Below, piece by piece: positions 53,786-63,912 of a stretch of 64,000 nt of DNA. Source of the DNA: Candidatus Brocadia sp. GTDB lineage: Bacteria > Planctomycetota > Brocadiia > Brocadiales > Brocadiaceae. The position numbers were made by a program, and so were the translations under genes. Where the stretch lies: contig SOEU01000006.1 of assembly GCA_021646415.1 (NCBI GenBank), positions 62,001 through 126,000 on the forward strand, in the 5' to 3' direction. Position 1 is the stretch's first letter, and the number at the start of each line of letters is the position of its first letter. Under the pieces are notes generated by a model that saw only the letters and a list, made by a program, of their open reading frames with translations, had not been told where the DNA came from and did no database searches.

Positions 53786-54382
53786 ATGATCCGGGAACAT
53801 ATGAAACCAGCAATCGTATCTTTTTTGCTTTTAACGATTATAACAGGGATTCTTTACCCGCTCTCGGTGACCGGGATTGCTCAGGTATTATTCCGTGAAC
53901 GGGCAAATGGCAGTTTGGTTTATAGGGACGGGAACCCCATTGGATCGTTGCTTATCGGCCAACATTTCGACGATCCCAAATATCTCTGGGGTCGCATTTC
54001 ATCGACATCTCCCGTCCAGTTCAATGCCGCATCTTCTTCAGGCTCTAATTTAGGACCTACAAATTCCGTGCTTATCGATGTGGTAAAAGCACGTATCAAA
54101 GCGTTAAAAACCGCCGATCCGGATAATACAAGTCCTATCCCGGTAGACCTTGTCACTTCTTCCGCAGGCGGATTAGATCCGCACATCAGTCTGGCAGCTG
54201 CTTATTACCAGATTCCGCGTGTGGCGCGGTTGCGGGGATTATCGCAGGATACCGTTAAAGGCATTGTCCGTAAACATACCTATAACCGTTTCTTAGGATT
54301 AATCGGAGAACCAGTGGTAAACGTCTTGGAGGTAAATTTAGATTTGGACTCTTATAAAATAGAGTATAATACGAATATATGA
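53786..54382 (+). CDS. kdpC: K+-transporting ATPase subunit KdpC
   Basis: 198 residues with one N-terminal helix. GSLLIGQHFDDPKYLWGR and GLDPHISLAAAYYQIPRVA are the family boxes. GGAGGG precedes the ATG. KdpC raises ATP affinity of KdpB. Its stop overlaps the start of kdpD by 4 nt. Confidence 0.96.
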   Translation: MIREHMKPAIVSFLLLTIITGILYPLSVTGIAQVLFRERANGSLVYRDGNPIGSLLIGQHFDDPKYLWGRISSTSPVQFNAASSSGSNLGPTNSVLIDVVKARIKALKTADPDNTSPIPVDLVTSSAGGLDPHISLAAAYYQIPRVARLRGLSQDTVKGIVRKHTYNRFLGLIGEPVVNVLEVNLDLDSYKIEYNTNI

Positions 54383-56583
54383 TGGAAGAGAAATCTGATA
54401 TAGATCAAATTTTGGCGAGAATTAAAGCAGGAGAAAGCAAGCGGGGGAATCTCAAGATCTTCTTTGGAGCTGTCGCGGGCGTTGGGAAAACTTACACAAT
54501 GCTGGAAGCTGCCCGATTGAGGAAAAAAGAGGGCATGGATGTCGTGATTGGTTATGTCGAAACCCACAAACGCGCAGAGACGGAGGCTCTCTTAGAAGGA
54601 CTCGAGATCCTGCCTGCCCAAAAAATTATGTATAGAGGAATAGAACTGCGGGAATTCGACCTGGATGCAGCATTAAAAAGGAAGCCATCGCTTATTTTAG
54701 TAGATGAGTTTGCTCATACGAATGCGCCGGGTGTTCGCCATGCAAAACGCTACCAGGATATAGAAGAACTTCTCAATCATGGTATCAACGTTTACACCAC
54801 GCTCAACGTTCAACACTGTGAGAGTGTTCATGACATTATTACACAGATCACCGGAGTGGTGGTTAAAGAGACAGTGCCAGACAGCTTTTTGGAAATGGCT
54901 GATGAAATCGAATTGATAGATCTGCCTTCTGAAGAGTTACTCAAGAGACTGAAAGAAGGCAAGGTGTATCTGGGACCTCAGGCTGAACGAGCCGCAATGA
55001 ATTTTTTTAGGCCCGGAAATCTGATTGCACTGCGTCAACTTGCCCTTCGTTATACTGCAAGAAGTGTTGATGCCAAGATGCGTGCTTATAAAGAAATGTA
55101 TTCAATTTCAAAAGTCTGGAAGGCAAGTGACAGATTTTTAGTTTGTATCAGCGGAGATCCCTCTGCAATAAGGCTGCTCCGCTCTGCCAAACGAATAGCT
55201 TCTGAGACGGGTGCTGACTGGATTGTTGCTTATGTTGAAACTCCTTCGTTAACCAGACGTCCTTATCGTCAGAATCAAGTTGATGCTTTGATCATATCTG
55301 CTGAAAAACTGGGTGCAGAAGCTATTATATTAAGCGGTCAAAGCATAAGCGAAACCCTCCTGGCTTATGCCCGATCAAAAAATATTGGGAAGATAATTGT
55401 TGGCAAACCAAAACGGTCGTGGTTGAGTGAACTTATCTCCGGTTCGGTGGTTAATGAGCTTGCCAGACAGAGTGGGGAAACAGATATTTATATCCTCAGC
55501 GGTGAGGTGGAAGAAAAGATACCAAAGCCTATATTCGTTTCTCAACGGCCACTGTCCTGGAAGGGCGCTTTATTGTCGGTTATGGTTGTCTTTCTATGCA
55601 CCGTGGTAAATAACTTTTTGTTTCGTGTAGTAGAGCTGCCTAATCTTATTATGGTTTACTTGTTAGGCGTTATTTGTGTCGCTTTCTTTTTCGGGAAAAG
55701 GATATCTTTTTTTCTATCGCTTTTAAGTGTCTTGTGCTTCGATTATTTCTTTGTTCCCCCGTATTTTACGTTTGCAGTTGCGGACATTCAATATGTCATC
55801 ACATTTATTGTCATGTTAATTACCGGATTATTAGTAAGCGCTTTGGCTGACAGGCTCAGGACACAAATGATATCAGCGAGACTCAGGGAAGAGCACAATC
55901 AGATTCTTTACGCATTGAACAAAGAATTATCAAAGACCTCAGATTCACAAGAATTAATAAAAATTGCTGTTAAACACCTGGAAGAGTTTTGTAAATGCCC
56001 TGTGGCTATCTTTAGTGTTGATCAAGAGAGATCTGCTCTCGTTGAAGCTAAAGGTAGTTTGTCTCTTCCTCTAACGCCAAATGAGGAAGGAGTCATTAAC
56101 TGGGTTTATGAGCATGGCAAGATGGCAGGAAGAGGAACCGATACGCTCCCCGGTTCAAAAGGGATTTACTTGCCTCTTGTGGGTACCGAAAAAACCGTAG
56201 GAGTCTTTGGGGCTTTCCCGGGTGATTCGCAGCTCCTTTCCGATCCCAGGAAAATGCATTTTCTTGAAATGATGGTTGCTCAAACGGCGCTTGCCGTAGA
56301 AGGGGCACAGCTTGCTGCGGCGATGATTAGAGCGGAATATGCAATTGAGAATGAAAGGATAAGAAATCTTTTTTTAACAACTTTTTCTTATGATGTACCT
56401 CAGAAACTTAATACCGTATCTCGAACAATCTCACAGCTATTGAAAGATGACAAGATAGGGCAAGAAGAAAAGAAGAGACTTGCTGATCAAATACGTTTTG
56501 AAGCGGAACAGCTTAATATGCTCGCTGCCGAACTTCATCGAATACTTAAATCGACTGCAGGTATTGTACAAGATAAAAAATGA
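54379..56583 (+). CDS. kdpD: Truncated KdpD-like sensor lacking the kinase domain
   Basis: 734 residues: KdpD N-terminal domain with Walker A (GAVAGVGKT, 30-37), USP-like domain (about 245-370), four helices (DUF4118, about 395-495) and a GAF domain (about 515-655). The DHp helix that follows is degenerate: the region that reads SHDLRTPL in active KdpD is SYDVPQKL (Tyr at about 671 replaces the phospho-His). No HATPase_c domain follows, and the protein ends about 160 residues early. No kdpE is in the window. It might regulate Kdp in another way, e.g. by nucleotide or K+ binding, or directly on the pump. Overlaps kdpC by 4 nt. Confidence 0.88.
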   Translation: MMEEKSDIDQILARIKAGESKRGNLKIFFGAVAGVGKTYTMLEAARLRKKEGMDVVIGYVETHKRAETEALLEGLEILPAQKIMYRGIELREFDLDAALKRKPSLILVDEFAHTNAPGVRHAKRYQDIEELLNHGINVYTTLNVQHCESVHDIITQITGVVVKETVPDSFLEMADEIELIDLPSEELLKRLKEGKVYLGPQAERAAMNFFRPGNLIALRQLALRYTARSVDAKMRAYKEMYSISKVWKASDRFLVCISGDPSAIRLLRSAKRIASETGADWIVAYVETPSLTRRPYRQNQVDALIISAEKLGAEAIILSGQSISETLLAYARSKNIGKIIVGKPKRSWLSELISGSVVNELARQSGETDIYILSGEVEEKIPKPIFVSQRPLSWKGALLSVMVVFLCTVVNNFLFRVVELPNLIMVYLLGVICVAFFFGKRISFFLSLLSVLCFDYFFVPPYFTFAVADIQYVITFIVMLITGLLVSALADRLRTQMISARLREEHNQILYALNKELSKTSDSQELIKIAVKHLEEFCKCPVAIFSVDQERSALVEAKGSLSLPLTPNEEGVINWVYEHGKMAGRGTDTLPGSKGIYLPLVGTEKTVGVFGAFPGDSQLLSDPRKMHFLEMMVAQTALAVEGAQLAAAMIRAEYAIENERIRNLFLTTFSYDVPQKLNTVSRTISQLLKDDKIGQEEKKRLADQIRFEAEQLNMLAAELHRILKSTAGIVQDKK

Positions 56584-56594
56584 TAAAGATATAT

Positions 56595-57935
56595 TTAATA
56601 TTTAATAACATAATATCTTAACCAGACATAGACAGTTGATAAGACAATCATTTCGATAGTAAGAGGTATTCCGTAGATAAGGTATTTTTTGAATGATATG
56701 GGGAATCCTGCCTTTTCTGCAAGGCCAAGGGTAACAATATTTGCAGATGCCCCGACAGGTGTTGCATTCCCTCCGAGGCAAGTCCCGAGTGCCAGAGACC
56801 ACCACACGGGCATAAGGGTTGGATGCTGGACAATTGATTTCAAATCCAATCCAGGTGGAAAGACAAAGACTGCTTGTGCCATATCCGTAACAAGGGGAAT
56901 TATGCTGGCGACTAAAATAGTATTTTCAACGACTGTTGAAGCAATGGCAGAAAACCACAGGATGATAATCGCTGTAGCAAACATATTTTCTGCATCGGGT
57001 TTTGTGAATGAAACCATGTAGTCCGAAAGCCTAGAGATCAATCCCACCTTAACAACACCAGATACAACAATAAAAAGTCCTATAAAATAAAAAAGAGTTG
57101 GCCATTCTAATTCTCTTAACACGTGCTGGAGATTTTCCCTTGAAACAATAAGCAAAATGGCAGCCCCTAAAATGGCAATTGTTGCAGGTTCCAGATGAAT
57201 TCTTTTGTGGAAGATAAATCCCGGAATAACCAGTCCTAATACAATCAGTGACTTTATTAATAAACTATAGCTTTTAATCATCTCATATTCATTTATGGAC
57301 AGTATTTTTTGCCTTACCTCCTCTTTAACCCGGAGTTTTTTACCAAAAAGGAATTTAATGGTGAGAAGAAAAGATGAAAAAACAAAGATGACCGCGGGTG
57401 TTAAATGATAGATAAAATCCATAAAGGTAAGTTGTACCTTGCTTGCGATCAATATATTGGGTGGCCCACCAATAAGTGTGGCCGTACCACCAAGGCTGGA
57501 GGCCATAATTTCTGACAGCAAGAATGGGAAAGGGTCGATCTGCAGTTCATCAGCGATAAGCAAGCTAACGGGAACAAGGATGAGAACTGTGGTTACATTA
57601 TTAAGGAAAGAAGAAAAAACAGCCGTAATACTGGTGAAAAGAATAAGTATCCATACAGGTCTTCCTCTGACCAGTTTTGCAGATTTTATGGCAAGAAATT
57701 GGAATACACCGGTTTTGCTGAGGATATTGACGATAACCATCATGCCAAAAAGGAGAAATATAACGTTGTAATCAATAGCATATTTTTCGTCATAAAAGGC
57801 CTCACGTTGGGTTACTATATTGAGGGCCATTATCAAACCAGCACCAATCAATGCAACCTTTGTTTTGTCAAGTTTTTCAGAGATAATTAATCCAAAGGAT
57901 ACGATAAAAATGCCAGTGGCTATCCAGAAAATCAT
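56595..57935 (-). CDS. ArsB/NhaD-superfamily ion transporter
   Basis: 446 residues, about 11-12 helices. LFGMMVIVNILSKTGVFQFL, FLNNVTTVLILVPV and GGTATLIGGPPNILI are hallmarks of the SLC13/ArsB/NhaD group; a second half repeat ends GGNATPVGASANIV. It could be a Na+/H+ antiporter (NhaD) or an anion transporter. A CBS protein gene lies 35 nt upstream and may regulate it. Convergent with kdpD, only 11 nt between the stops. Confidence 0.85.
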   Translation of the reverse strand: MIFWIATGIFIVSFGLIISEKLDKTKVALIGAGLIMALNIVTQREAFYDEKYAIDYNVIFLLFGMMVIVNILSKTGVFQFLAIKSAKLVRGRPVWILILFTSITAVFSSFLNNVTTVLILVPVSLLIADELQIDPFPFLLSEIMASSLGGTATLIGGPPNILIASKVQLTFMDFIYHLTPAVIFVFSSFLLTIKFLFGKKLRVKEEVRQKILSINEYEMIKSYSLLIKSLIVLGLVIPGFIFHKRIHLEPATIAILGAAILLIVSRENLQHVLRELEWPTLFYFIGLFIVVSGVVKVGLISRLSDYMVSFTKPDAENMFATAIIILWFSAIASTVVENTILVASIIPLVTDMAQAVFVFPPGLDLKSIVQHPTLMPVWWSLALGTCLGGNATPVGASANIVTLGLAEKAGFPISFKKYLIYGIPLTIEMIVLSTVYVWLRYYVIKY

Positions 57936-57970
57936 GCGTTAGTTTCCTCAATAACGAAAAGTATCTATGT

Positions 57971-58420
57971 TCAATCTTTGGTAAGAATTTTCATTATGTG
58001 CCTGATCAGGTTTATAAGGTGCACAATTCCAACGACTTTGCCATCCCTAACCACAGGAAGAGTATGTATTTTATTAACCGCCATGAGGGCGGCTGCTTTA
58101 ATTACAGTATCATCTTCATGCACTGATAAAATTGTTTTTGTCATGATTTCCGTAATAACTAGATTTCTAGTTTCAATACATTTATTTTCTAAATAATTTT
58201 CATTCATTGCAGAAATAAGAAATTCATCAAAAGATAGATACTTAGGAACAAGTACTTTTACAATATCTGCCTCAGTTGCAATCCCCACCAGTTTATCTTC
58301 TTCGTCAACTACAAAAACAACGTGATATTTCACCTCATCAAGCATTCTTATAAGATGTTCAAACGTGTCTGAGGTTCGGGCGAGATTTGGAGTTGTGTCC
58401 ATAATATCTTTTACTCTCAT
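57971..58420 (-). CDS. CBS-domain pair protein
   Basis: 149 residues forming two CBS motifs; VKDIMDTTPNLARTSD starts the first and ITEIMTKTILSVHEDDTV the second. AGGAG lies upstream of the ATG. It likely senses adenine nucleotides and may gate the transporter encoded next. A related gene lies at 21714-22130. Confidence 0.85.
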   Translation of the reverse strand: MRVKDIMDTTPNLARTSDTFEHLIRMLDEVKYHVVFVVDEEDKLVGIATEADIVKVLVPKYLSFDEFLISAMNENYLENKCIETRNLVITEIMTKTILSVHEDDTVIKAAALMAVNKIHTLPVVRDGKVVGIVHLINLIRHIMKILTKD

Positions 58421-58564
58421 AATCCTACACTCCTTTTATAGTTGTGGTTTAGCATGAAAACTGGATTAAGTCTGTAAAAACAAGCATTTTATCATTTACC
58501 ATGACAATTTACAGCAATTAAGTGGATTGATAAAAAAGATACTTTCAATAGCAAGAGTAAAGTC

Positions 58565-58593
58565 TTGACCTCAAACGTCATGTTTTGTTATAT
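58565..58593 (+). promoter_or_regulatory. Promoter of the zinc-ribbon gene at 58664
   Basis: TTGACC (58565-58570), a 17-nt spacer and TTATAT (58588-58593). Confidence 0.55.
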
Positions 58594-58663
58594 ATTGAAG
58601 AATTATTATCTCGTTGTACTTATAAACACTTTTTGAAATGGCAAAATATTGCCGGATAATCAT

Positions 58664-59146
58664 ATGTCTCCTGAGAAAATAAAACTGTGCCCGGAATGCG
58701 GATCAGAGTATTATGCGCATATTTCAGAGTGCGCCGACTGTGGCGTCCCTTTGAAAATGCCGGAAGAGATCGAAAAAAAGAGGGATAATAAACTGGACGT
58801 TACCGCACATCTTCATGACGAATGGGTTGCAATCAGGGAAGAAGAGAAAGAGGGCATCCGGGAATTATCGGATTTACTTTCGAGAAACGGAATTTCTTCT
58901 AAAATTGCATTGGCTCCGGGTTGCAGTACGGGTAAATGTGGATGCCGGTATCTTCTTTTGGCACCAAAAAGAGATGCGCGCGCTGCACACGATTGCATTG
59001 AGGAATTCCACACACAAAAGTATCCAGAAATCAAAACCGCCCAGGAATGGGAATCACAGGGAAGGTGCCCTGCCTGTGGTTATTGTGTAAGTTCCGACAC
59101 GAAAGAATGCCCTGACTGCGGTCTCTTGTTAATGAGTGAAAAGTAA
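58664..59146 (+). CDS. Protein with two zinc ribbons flanking a DUF2007-like domain
   Basis: 160 residues. CPECG...CADCG at the N-terminus and CPACG...CPDCG at the C-terminus are two zinc ribbons. Between them (about 45-120) is an alpha/beta segment with WVAIREEEKEGIRELSDLL and NGISSKIALAP, the kind that occurs in DUF2007 signal-transducing domains, with extra cysteines (CSTGKCGC). The start at 58664 is chosen over a TTG at 58649. Role unknown. Confidence 0.65.
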   Translation: MSPEKIKLCPECGSEYYAHISECADCGVPLKMPEEIEKKRDNKLDVTAHLHDEWVAIREEEKEGIRELSDLLSRNGISSKIALAPGCSTGKCGCRYLLLAPKRDARAAHDCIEEFHTQKYPEIKTAQEWESQGRCPACGYCVSSDTKECPDCGLLLMSEK

Positions 59147-59399
59147 TCGCTCATTTGGACTGATCCATTGCCACAATCAAAACATGGACAATGTTCTCAA
59201 AAACCCAAAGATTCGACCCTTTTTGCCTTCTTTCTGATGAGGAGATATAGCGCTTGTCCATGATGCTGACACGGGTAGAGAGGGTATTTCGAGATGTAAA
59301 AGGCAATCTGGGGTTAAGGCCGTTCTGCCATCAAAAAAGAACAATTGTAGTGAAGAATGACTGAAAAAATCCTTGATTTTAGAAGCCTTTTTCACTTGA

Positions 59400-59592
59400 T
59401 TTGCGAAAATTAGGTTAGCTCATGCAGGTTTAGGCGATGCCCGTTTGTATGCTGGCTCATGGAGCGAATGGATTACCAATCCTGATCATCCATCTCAAAG
59501 GGTAAAGTGTAAGAATTTTGGAACTGAAGAGAAACCTGATAGGTTTGCTCTCATGGGACTTAGGAATAACGAACCGGCCAGAAATTTTTGAT
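59400..59592 (+). pseudogene. Rhodanese (thiosulfate sulfurtransferase) C-terminal remnant
   Basis: The frame reads LAHAGLGDARLYAGSWSEWI, then NPDHPSQ, matching the last 30 residues of two-domain sulfurtransferases (ARLYxGSWSEW...PDxPV). No start and no catalytic Cys domain precede it. It lies in the 583-nt gap 59147-59729, otherwise without genes. Confidence 0.6.
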
Positions 59593-59729
59593 TTGTGTTT
59601 GCTTCTCGAATCCGCAAGCTTGAATTTTATTTGTTGGCATAAAGAATATTTTGTTGAATTTTGTCCTTATTATTGATATTATCTCTTCTTCATTTTTATA
59701 TACATGTCTTAACATTTTTGGAGGATTCT

Positions 59730-59822
59730 ATGGCAAATGGTTTTGCCGGAAAAAAGAAGCATAGGTTAAACAGGAAAAAATATCTCTTAAAAAGACGCAG
59801 AAGGAAACACGAGAAAGTTTAA
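59730..59822 (+). CDS. 30-residue very basic protein
   Basis: MANGFAGKKKHRLNRKKYLL followed by KRRRRKHEKV; 14 of 30 residues are Lys or Arg. TTTGGAGG ends 6 nt before the ATG, a strong ribosome site, so translation is likely. Its composition is that of a small ribosomal or RNA-binding protein, similar in kind to bS22/bTHX-type proteins, but I cannot match it to a named family. Confidence 0.6.
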   Translation: MANGFAGKKKHRLNRKKYLLKRRRRKHEKV

Positions 59823-59930
59823 TATGGAATTTATTTTTGGTTTTTGTATAGGAATTCCCGTTATGGATTTCAGGGTTACAGGCGAGCGCGTGTTGTTGTG
59901 ATTATCATGAACTAACAGAAAAGAAGGTAA

Positions 59931-62138
59931 ATGTATAATTCATACCAACCCATCAATAAACATGGGGCGGTAAAAGTCAGATCAGACAAACCACGTCTTT
60001 ATATTTGCCAGCTTGTTCTTATCATCGTAGTTTCCTCACTCCTCTACTTGTATACTGTCGGAAACAATTTTGTCTATGATGATAAGTTTACCGTTGTAAA
60101 TAATTATCTGATAAGGTCTTGGTACAAAGTGCCCATGATCTTTACCAGTGATTATTTCACGGCTGCCGGTGAACTCAGTTATCGCCCGCTCGTAACGTTA
60201 TCCTATTTTGTTGATTACTCCTTTTGGCATCTCAATCCTGTCGGATATCATCTTACAAACCTATTCCTCCATAGCCTTAATGCCGCCCTTTTGTTCTTCT
60301 TACTCGCCCGTCTCCTGGGCATTCTCGGCGAAACACATAGAGAATCGATACCTGTTTTCCCCAGAAATTCAGAAGCATCGGTTTCAAGAACCGTGGCTAT
60401 TAGAACCTCCATACCCTTTCTGGCGAGTCTTATCTTTTGTACTCATCCGCTCCTTGCAGAGGCTGTCAATGCCATCAGCTATCGCGAAGATCTCCTGGCC
60501 ACCACTTTTTATTTTGCTGCCTTTCAGTTTTACCTCAAAACTTGTCAGCAAAGGTCTACGTTATGGTATTCAGTTTCTCTTCTATGCTATCTTGCGGGTC
60601 TATTTTCCAAGGAAACGACTATTACCTTTCCGGTACTCATCGGCTTGTATGATGTCCTGAGCCAAAGTAAGACCCGATTGCCTTACAAACTTATCCGCTA
60701 CTACATTGGTTATGCCCTTGTAAGCATCTTTTATATTCTGATACGTTTTGTATTCTTACACAACCCTACAGAGTCTTACATTCCGTATCCACAAAACAGT
60801 CTTTGGGTAAACTTTCTGACCATGTCAAAAGTTCTTGCCTCTTATATCAAGCTCCTCTTTTTCCCTGTAAATCTTAATGCCGATTATGTCGTTCAGCATA
60901 CTACGTCTCCTGTTGAAATATCCTTTATCTTATCCCTCCTTCTGATTGTTTCTGTAATGGTAATTGCTTACCGGTTATTTTTTTATTTCAGGATTTTGTT
61001 TTTTTCTGTGCTATGGTTTTTCATCACCTTACTTCCCGTCCTGAATATTATCCCCATAGAAAACATCATGGCAGAGCGTTATCTTTATCTCTCTCTTGTG
61101 GGATTCTGTGTCCTGGGAGGTTTTTTGCTCGATCAAATTCCGAACTTAGGCTTAAGACATCGTGTCTTAAATTCTTGTGGTTTTACCTTCATAATCACCC
61201 TCTTGTTGATTGGGTTTTCCTGGCAAACGTGTCAAATCTCTAAAATTTGGTTTGACGATCATTCGTTATGGTCAACGACAGCTGAAAGGTCGCCCCAAAG
61301 TTCACGGGCGCACAACAATTTGGGGGTTTTATACAAAAAAATGGGGTTTATGGATGCGGCAATCCGGGAATATACCATGGCTATTCAAATCAAGCCTGAT
61401 TATTCTGAGGCACATGGTAATCTTGCCAATGTGTATATAAACAAAGGATTGAGTGTTTTGGATAAACAGACGCTGTCGAAGGCACATAACAACCTTTCCA
61501 AGGCCTATATCGATGAAGGAAATTTTAAAACCGCAATTACTGAATACAAAAAATCCCTTGAGATTAGTCCCTTCAATGAAACAGCCCATTTTAATCTGGG
61601 TGTAACGTATGGGAAGATGGGATTATTCAGCAACGCAGAGATCGAATACGGAAATGTGATTCGAATTAACAAGAACAATCCGCATGCACACAATAACCTG
61701 GGGAACATTTATGAGGATAAAGGTTTACTGGACAAAGCCATGGCAGCATACCAGGTTTCACTTTCCATTGACCCAAATAGTGCCATTACGCACAATAACA
61801 TTGGAAATGTATATTTTAAAAAAGGCGTCTTTGATGCGGCTATTCTTGAATATAGGGCGGCCACAGAGAATGACCCGGAGGGTATTGTCTATCACGAAAA
61901 TTTGGGCAATGCCTATGTGAAAAAAGGTCTTGTAGAAGAGGCGATTACTGAATTTGAATCAATCATTGGCATGTACCCGAAAAATGCTAACGCATATGGA
62001 AATCTTATTACGTTGTGTTGGAACTATAAAAAGGATAGCGAAAAGGCTATTTTGTATCTGCGGAAATTATCTGTCCTGGAACCAGAGCAAAGGGAAGCTA
62101 TCAATAAGATGATAGAAAAAATTGGGATAAAAAAATAG
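59931..62138 (+). CDS. Polytopic membrane protein with C-terminal TPR repeats
   Basis: 735 residues. Residues 20-430 carry about ten helices in the style of the PMT/ArnT-like TMTC glycosyltransferases (FVYDDKF near 45 with the acidic pair; SYRPLVTLSYFVDYSFW near 85). Residues 445-730 form about seven TPR units such as AHNNLGVLYKKMGFMDAAIREY. Such proteins may transfer mannose from a lipid carrier to exported proteins, or act as scaffolds. Followed by a strong terminator. Confidence 0.8.
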   Translation: MYNSYQPINKHGAVKVRSDKPRLYICQLVLIIVVSSLLYLYTVGNNFVYDDKFTVVNNYLIRSWYKVPMIFTSDYFTAAGELSYRPLVTLSYFVDYSFWHLNPVGYHLTNLFLHSLNAALLFFLLARLLGILGETHRESIPVFPRNSEASVSRTVAIRTSIPFLASLIFCTHPLLAEAVNAISYREDLLATTFYFAAFQFYLKTCQQRSTLWYSVSLLCYLAGLFSKETTITFPVLIGLYDVLSQSKTRLPYKLIRYYIGYALVSIFYILIRFVFLHNPTESYIPYPQNSLWVNFLTMSKVLASYIKLLFFPVNLNADYVVQHTTSPVEISFILSLLLIVSVMVIAYRLFFYFRILFFSVLWFFITLLPVLNIIPIENIMAERYLYLSLVGFCVLGGFLLDQIPNLGLRHRVLNSCGFTFIITLLLIGFSWQTCQISKIWFDDHSLWSTTAERSPQSSRAHNNLGVLYKKMGFMDAAIREYTMAIQIKPDYSEAHGNLANVYINKGLSVLDKQTLSKAHNNLSKAYIDEGNFKTAITEYKKSLEISPFNETAHFNLGVTYGKMGLFSNAEIEYGNVIRINKNNPHAHNNLGNIYEDKGLLDKAMAAYQVSLSIDPNSAITHNNIGNVYFKKGVFDAAILEYRAATENDPEGIVYHENLGNAYVKKGLVEEAITEFESIIGMYPKNANAYGNLITLCWNYKKDSEKAILYLRKLSVLEPEQREAINKMIEKIGIKK

Positions 62139-62168
62139 GGGCTTCATGACTTGCACGAAGCCCCTTTT
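62138..62168. terminator. Bidirectional terminator between the TPR gene and rpoD
   Basis: GGGGCTTC (62138-62145), an 11-nt loop and GAAGCCCC (62157-62164), then TTTT. On the other strand the stem is followed by TATTTTTTT, so it serves both converging genes. Confidence 0.85.
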
Positions 62169-62190
62169 GGTCACTCTTGGGGGAGTTGTA

Positions 62191-63672
62191 TTAATTTGTC
62201 ATTACCCCTTCGAGAAATCCTTCTAATTTTCTGCTCCGCAGTGGATGTTGAAGTTTGCGAATGGCAACGGTTTCGATTTGTCGTATGCGTTCCCTTGTTA
62301 TGTTAAACCGTTCCCCAATTTCTTCCAACGTGTGAGTGTACCCGTCACCGATGCCAAACCGCAGCTTGATCACCTCACGTTCCCGATGACTCAGTGTGTT
62401 AAGTACTTTTTGTAATTGATCCTTAAGTAAGGATTGGTGAACAGCGGAGATTGGCGATTCCATCTTTTTGTCCTGGATAAAATCCTCAAACATCGTTTCA
62501 CCATCGTCCCCAATTGGATTCTCTAACGATATAGGCTGAGATGCGATTCGAAATACCCGGTAAACCTCTGAAACCGGGATTTTTGCCTCTTTTGCAATGG
62601 CCTCTAGTTTGGGTTTTTTATCAATGCCTTCCTGCGAGTTCCTCAACACCTTGTTCGTTTTGTTGATTACGTCCGTCATATGTACCGGGATGCGTACCAT
62701 CCTTGCCTTGTCATCTATTGCCCTGATAATTGCCTGCTTAATCCACCACGTGGCATACGTACTAAATTTAAAACCCATACGATAATCATATTTATCAACA
62801 GCCCGCATCAGCCCTGTATTTCCTTCCTGAATAAGGTCGTGGAAGACCATGCCGCGCTTTCTGTACTTTTTTGCAATACTCACTACCAACCTCAGATTAC
62901 CTTCGGAGAATCGATTCCTGGCAGATTCGTACTCATGGTAAATGGAATTCATAGAATGAATAGCCTTCTTTGTTGCTTCGGCGGTTTCCATTAACAAGGT
63001 TTTTGTTTCGTTAGAATCGTGCAAAAGTTTCTTATAGGCTTCTTTTTTATAAGGCGAACCTTGCGGGCTTTCTTTATACGATACTACTTCTGATAAAACG
63101 TTTAACAGCTCCCTCATAACCGGTAATATCGTTTCTGCACGGATGTGCATAGCCTCTAACTCTTTGATCACCTTCCTCTTCCTGGAAGCAGCTTTTTTCA
63201 AAACTCTGGATTTTAAATTTTTGGAAACAACTCCCTTGTTTATTTTTTCATAGTCTTTTAGATTTTTTTCAAGTGTATCTTTGATTTTTTCAGCAAGGCA
63301 ATGAAGTTGCTCGACCGTCTCATTTTTGCTTTGTTCTTTTGTTACCGCTGTCTCGACAAACTGGACAAGATCCGATTCACTATCCAACTCCTCAAGTATA
63401 CGTACATACTTTTCCAGGGCATAATCAAATCCCAGAACCCTCCGGTGAAGCAACCGGCTCATAATCTTTATCTTCTTTGCCAGATAGAGTTCTTCTTCCC
63501 GAGACAACAATGGTAAGGATGACATCTCTTTCAAGTAAAGACGAACCGGGTCGTAATCCTTATATTTTATCCTTTGTTCAATAGCTTCCCCTTCGTTGTT
63601 GTCCTCTTCGGCAACGTAATTTTCGTTAATTTCATCGGCGAGCTGATCTATTTTATATTCAAATTTATTCAT
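62191..63672 (-). CDS. rpoD: RNA polymerase sigma-70 family factor, primary type
   Basis: 493 residues. Region 1.2 ([21 protein letters not shown], split here: starts [10 protein letters not shown]), region 2 with [17 protein letters not shown] and [13 protein letters not shown], region 3 (HMTDVINK) and region 4.2 ([20 protein letters not shown]) are all present. A large non-conserved region lies between 1.2 and 2.1. Recognises -35/-10 promoters. No region 1.1 of usual length is seen (only about 35 residues before 1.2). AGGAAG precedes the ATG. Confidence 0.94.
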   Translation of the reverse strand: MNKFEYKIDQLADEINENYVAEEDNNEGEAIEQRIKYKDYDPVRLYLKEMSSLPLLSREEELYLAKKIKIMSRLLHRRVLGFDYALEKYVRILEELDSESDLVQFVETAVTKEQSKNETVEQLHCLAEKIKDTLEKNLKDYEKINKGVVSKNLKSRVLKKAASRKRKVIKELEAMHIRAETILPVMRELLNVLSEVVSYKESPQGSPYKKEAYKKLLHDSNETKTLLMETAEATKKAIHSMNSIYHEYESARNRFSEGNLRLVVSIAKKYRKRGMVFHDLIQEGNTGLMRAVDKYDYRMGFKFSTYATWWIKQAIIRAIDDKARMVRIPVHMTDVINKTNKVLRNSQEGIDKKPKLEAIAKEAKIPVSEVYRVFRIASQPISLENPIGDDGETMFEDFIQDKKMESPISAVHQSLLKDQLQKVLNTLSHREREVIKLRFGIGDGYTHTLEEIGERFNITRERIRQIETVAIRKLQHPLRSRKLEGFLEGVMTN

Positions 63673-63737
63673 ATGTAAATCTTCCTGATTTGAATTAAGT
63701 TTTGTAAAATATCATATTTCCAATACATATAACACAT

Positions 63738-63751
63738 ATTTTGCGCAAAAT
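63738..63751. promoter_or_regulatory. 14-bp perfect palindrome upstream of the sigma factor gene
   Basis: ATTTTGCGCAAAAT, 66 nt before the rpoD start. A second imperfect palindrome (TTTAC...GTAAA) adjoins. Could be an operator. A promoter such as TTGCGC-17 nt-TATTGG would overlap it. Confidence 0.45.
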
Positions 63752-63912
63752 GTTTACATAAAGTAAATATTTTCGAGATATGTCATAAGTGGTTGTTTTT
63801 TGATTGACTTATTGATAATATGTGTGTGTTTGCAAAGCCCACTGTAAAATTCTTTTGGTCTCTCTTTTGCCGATTGCAAATCTCAGCAAAAAAACGGGTT
63901 GGAGCCTGTCTT

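Noticed and set aside
58565-58663. Possible leader RNA before the zinc-ribbon gene
   Set aside because: No paired structure strong enough to suggest a riboswitch.
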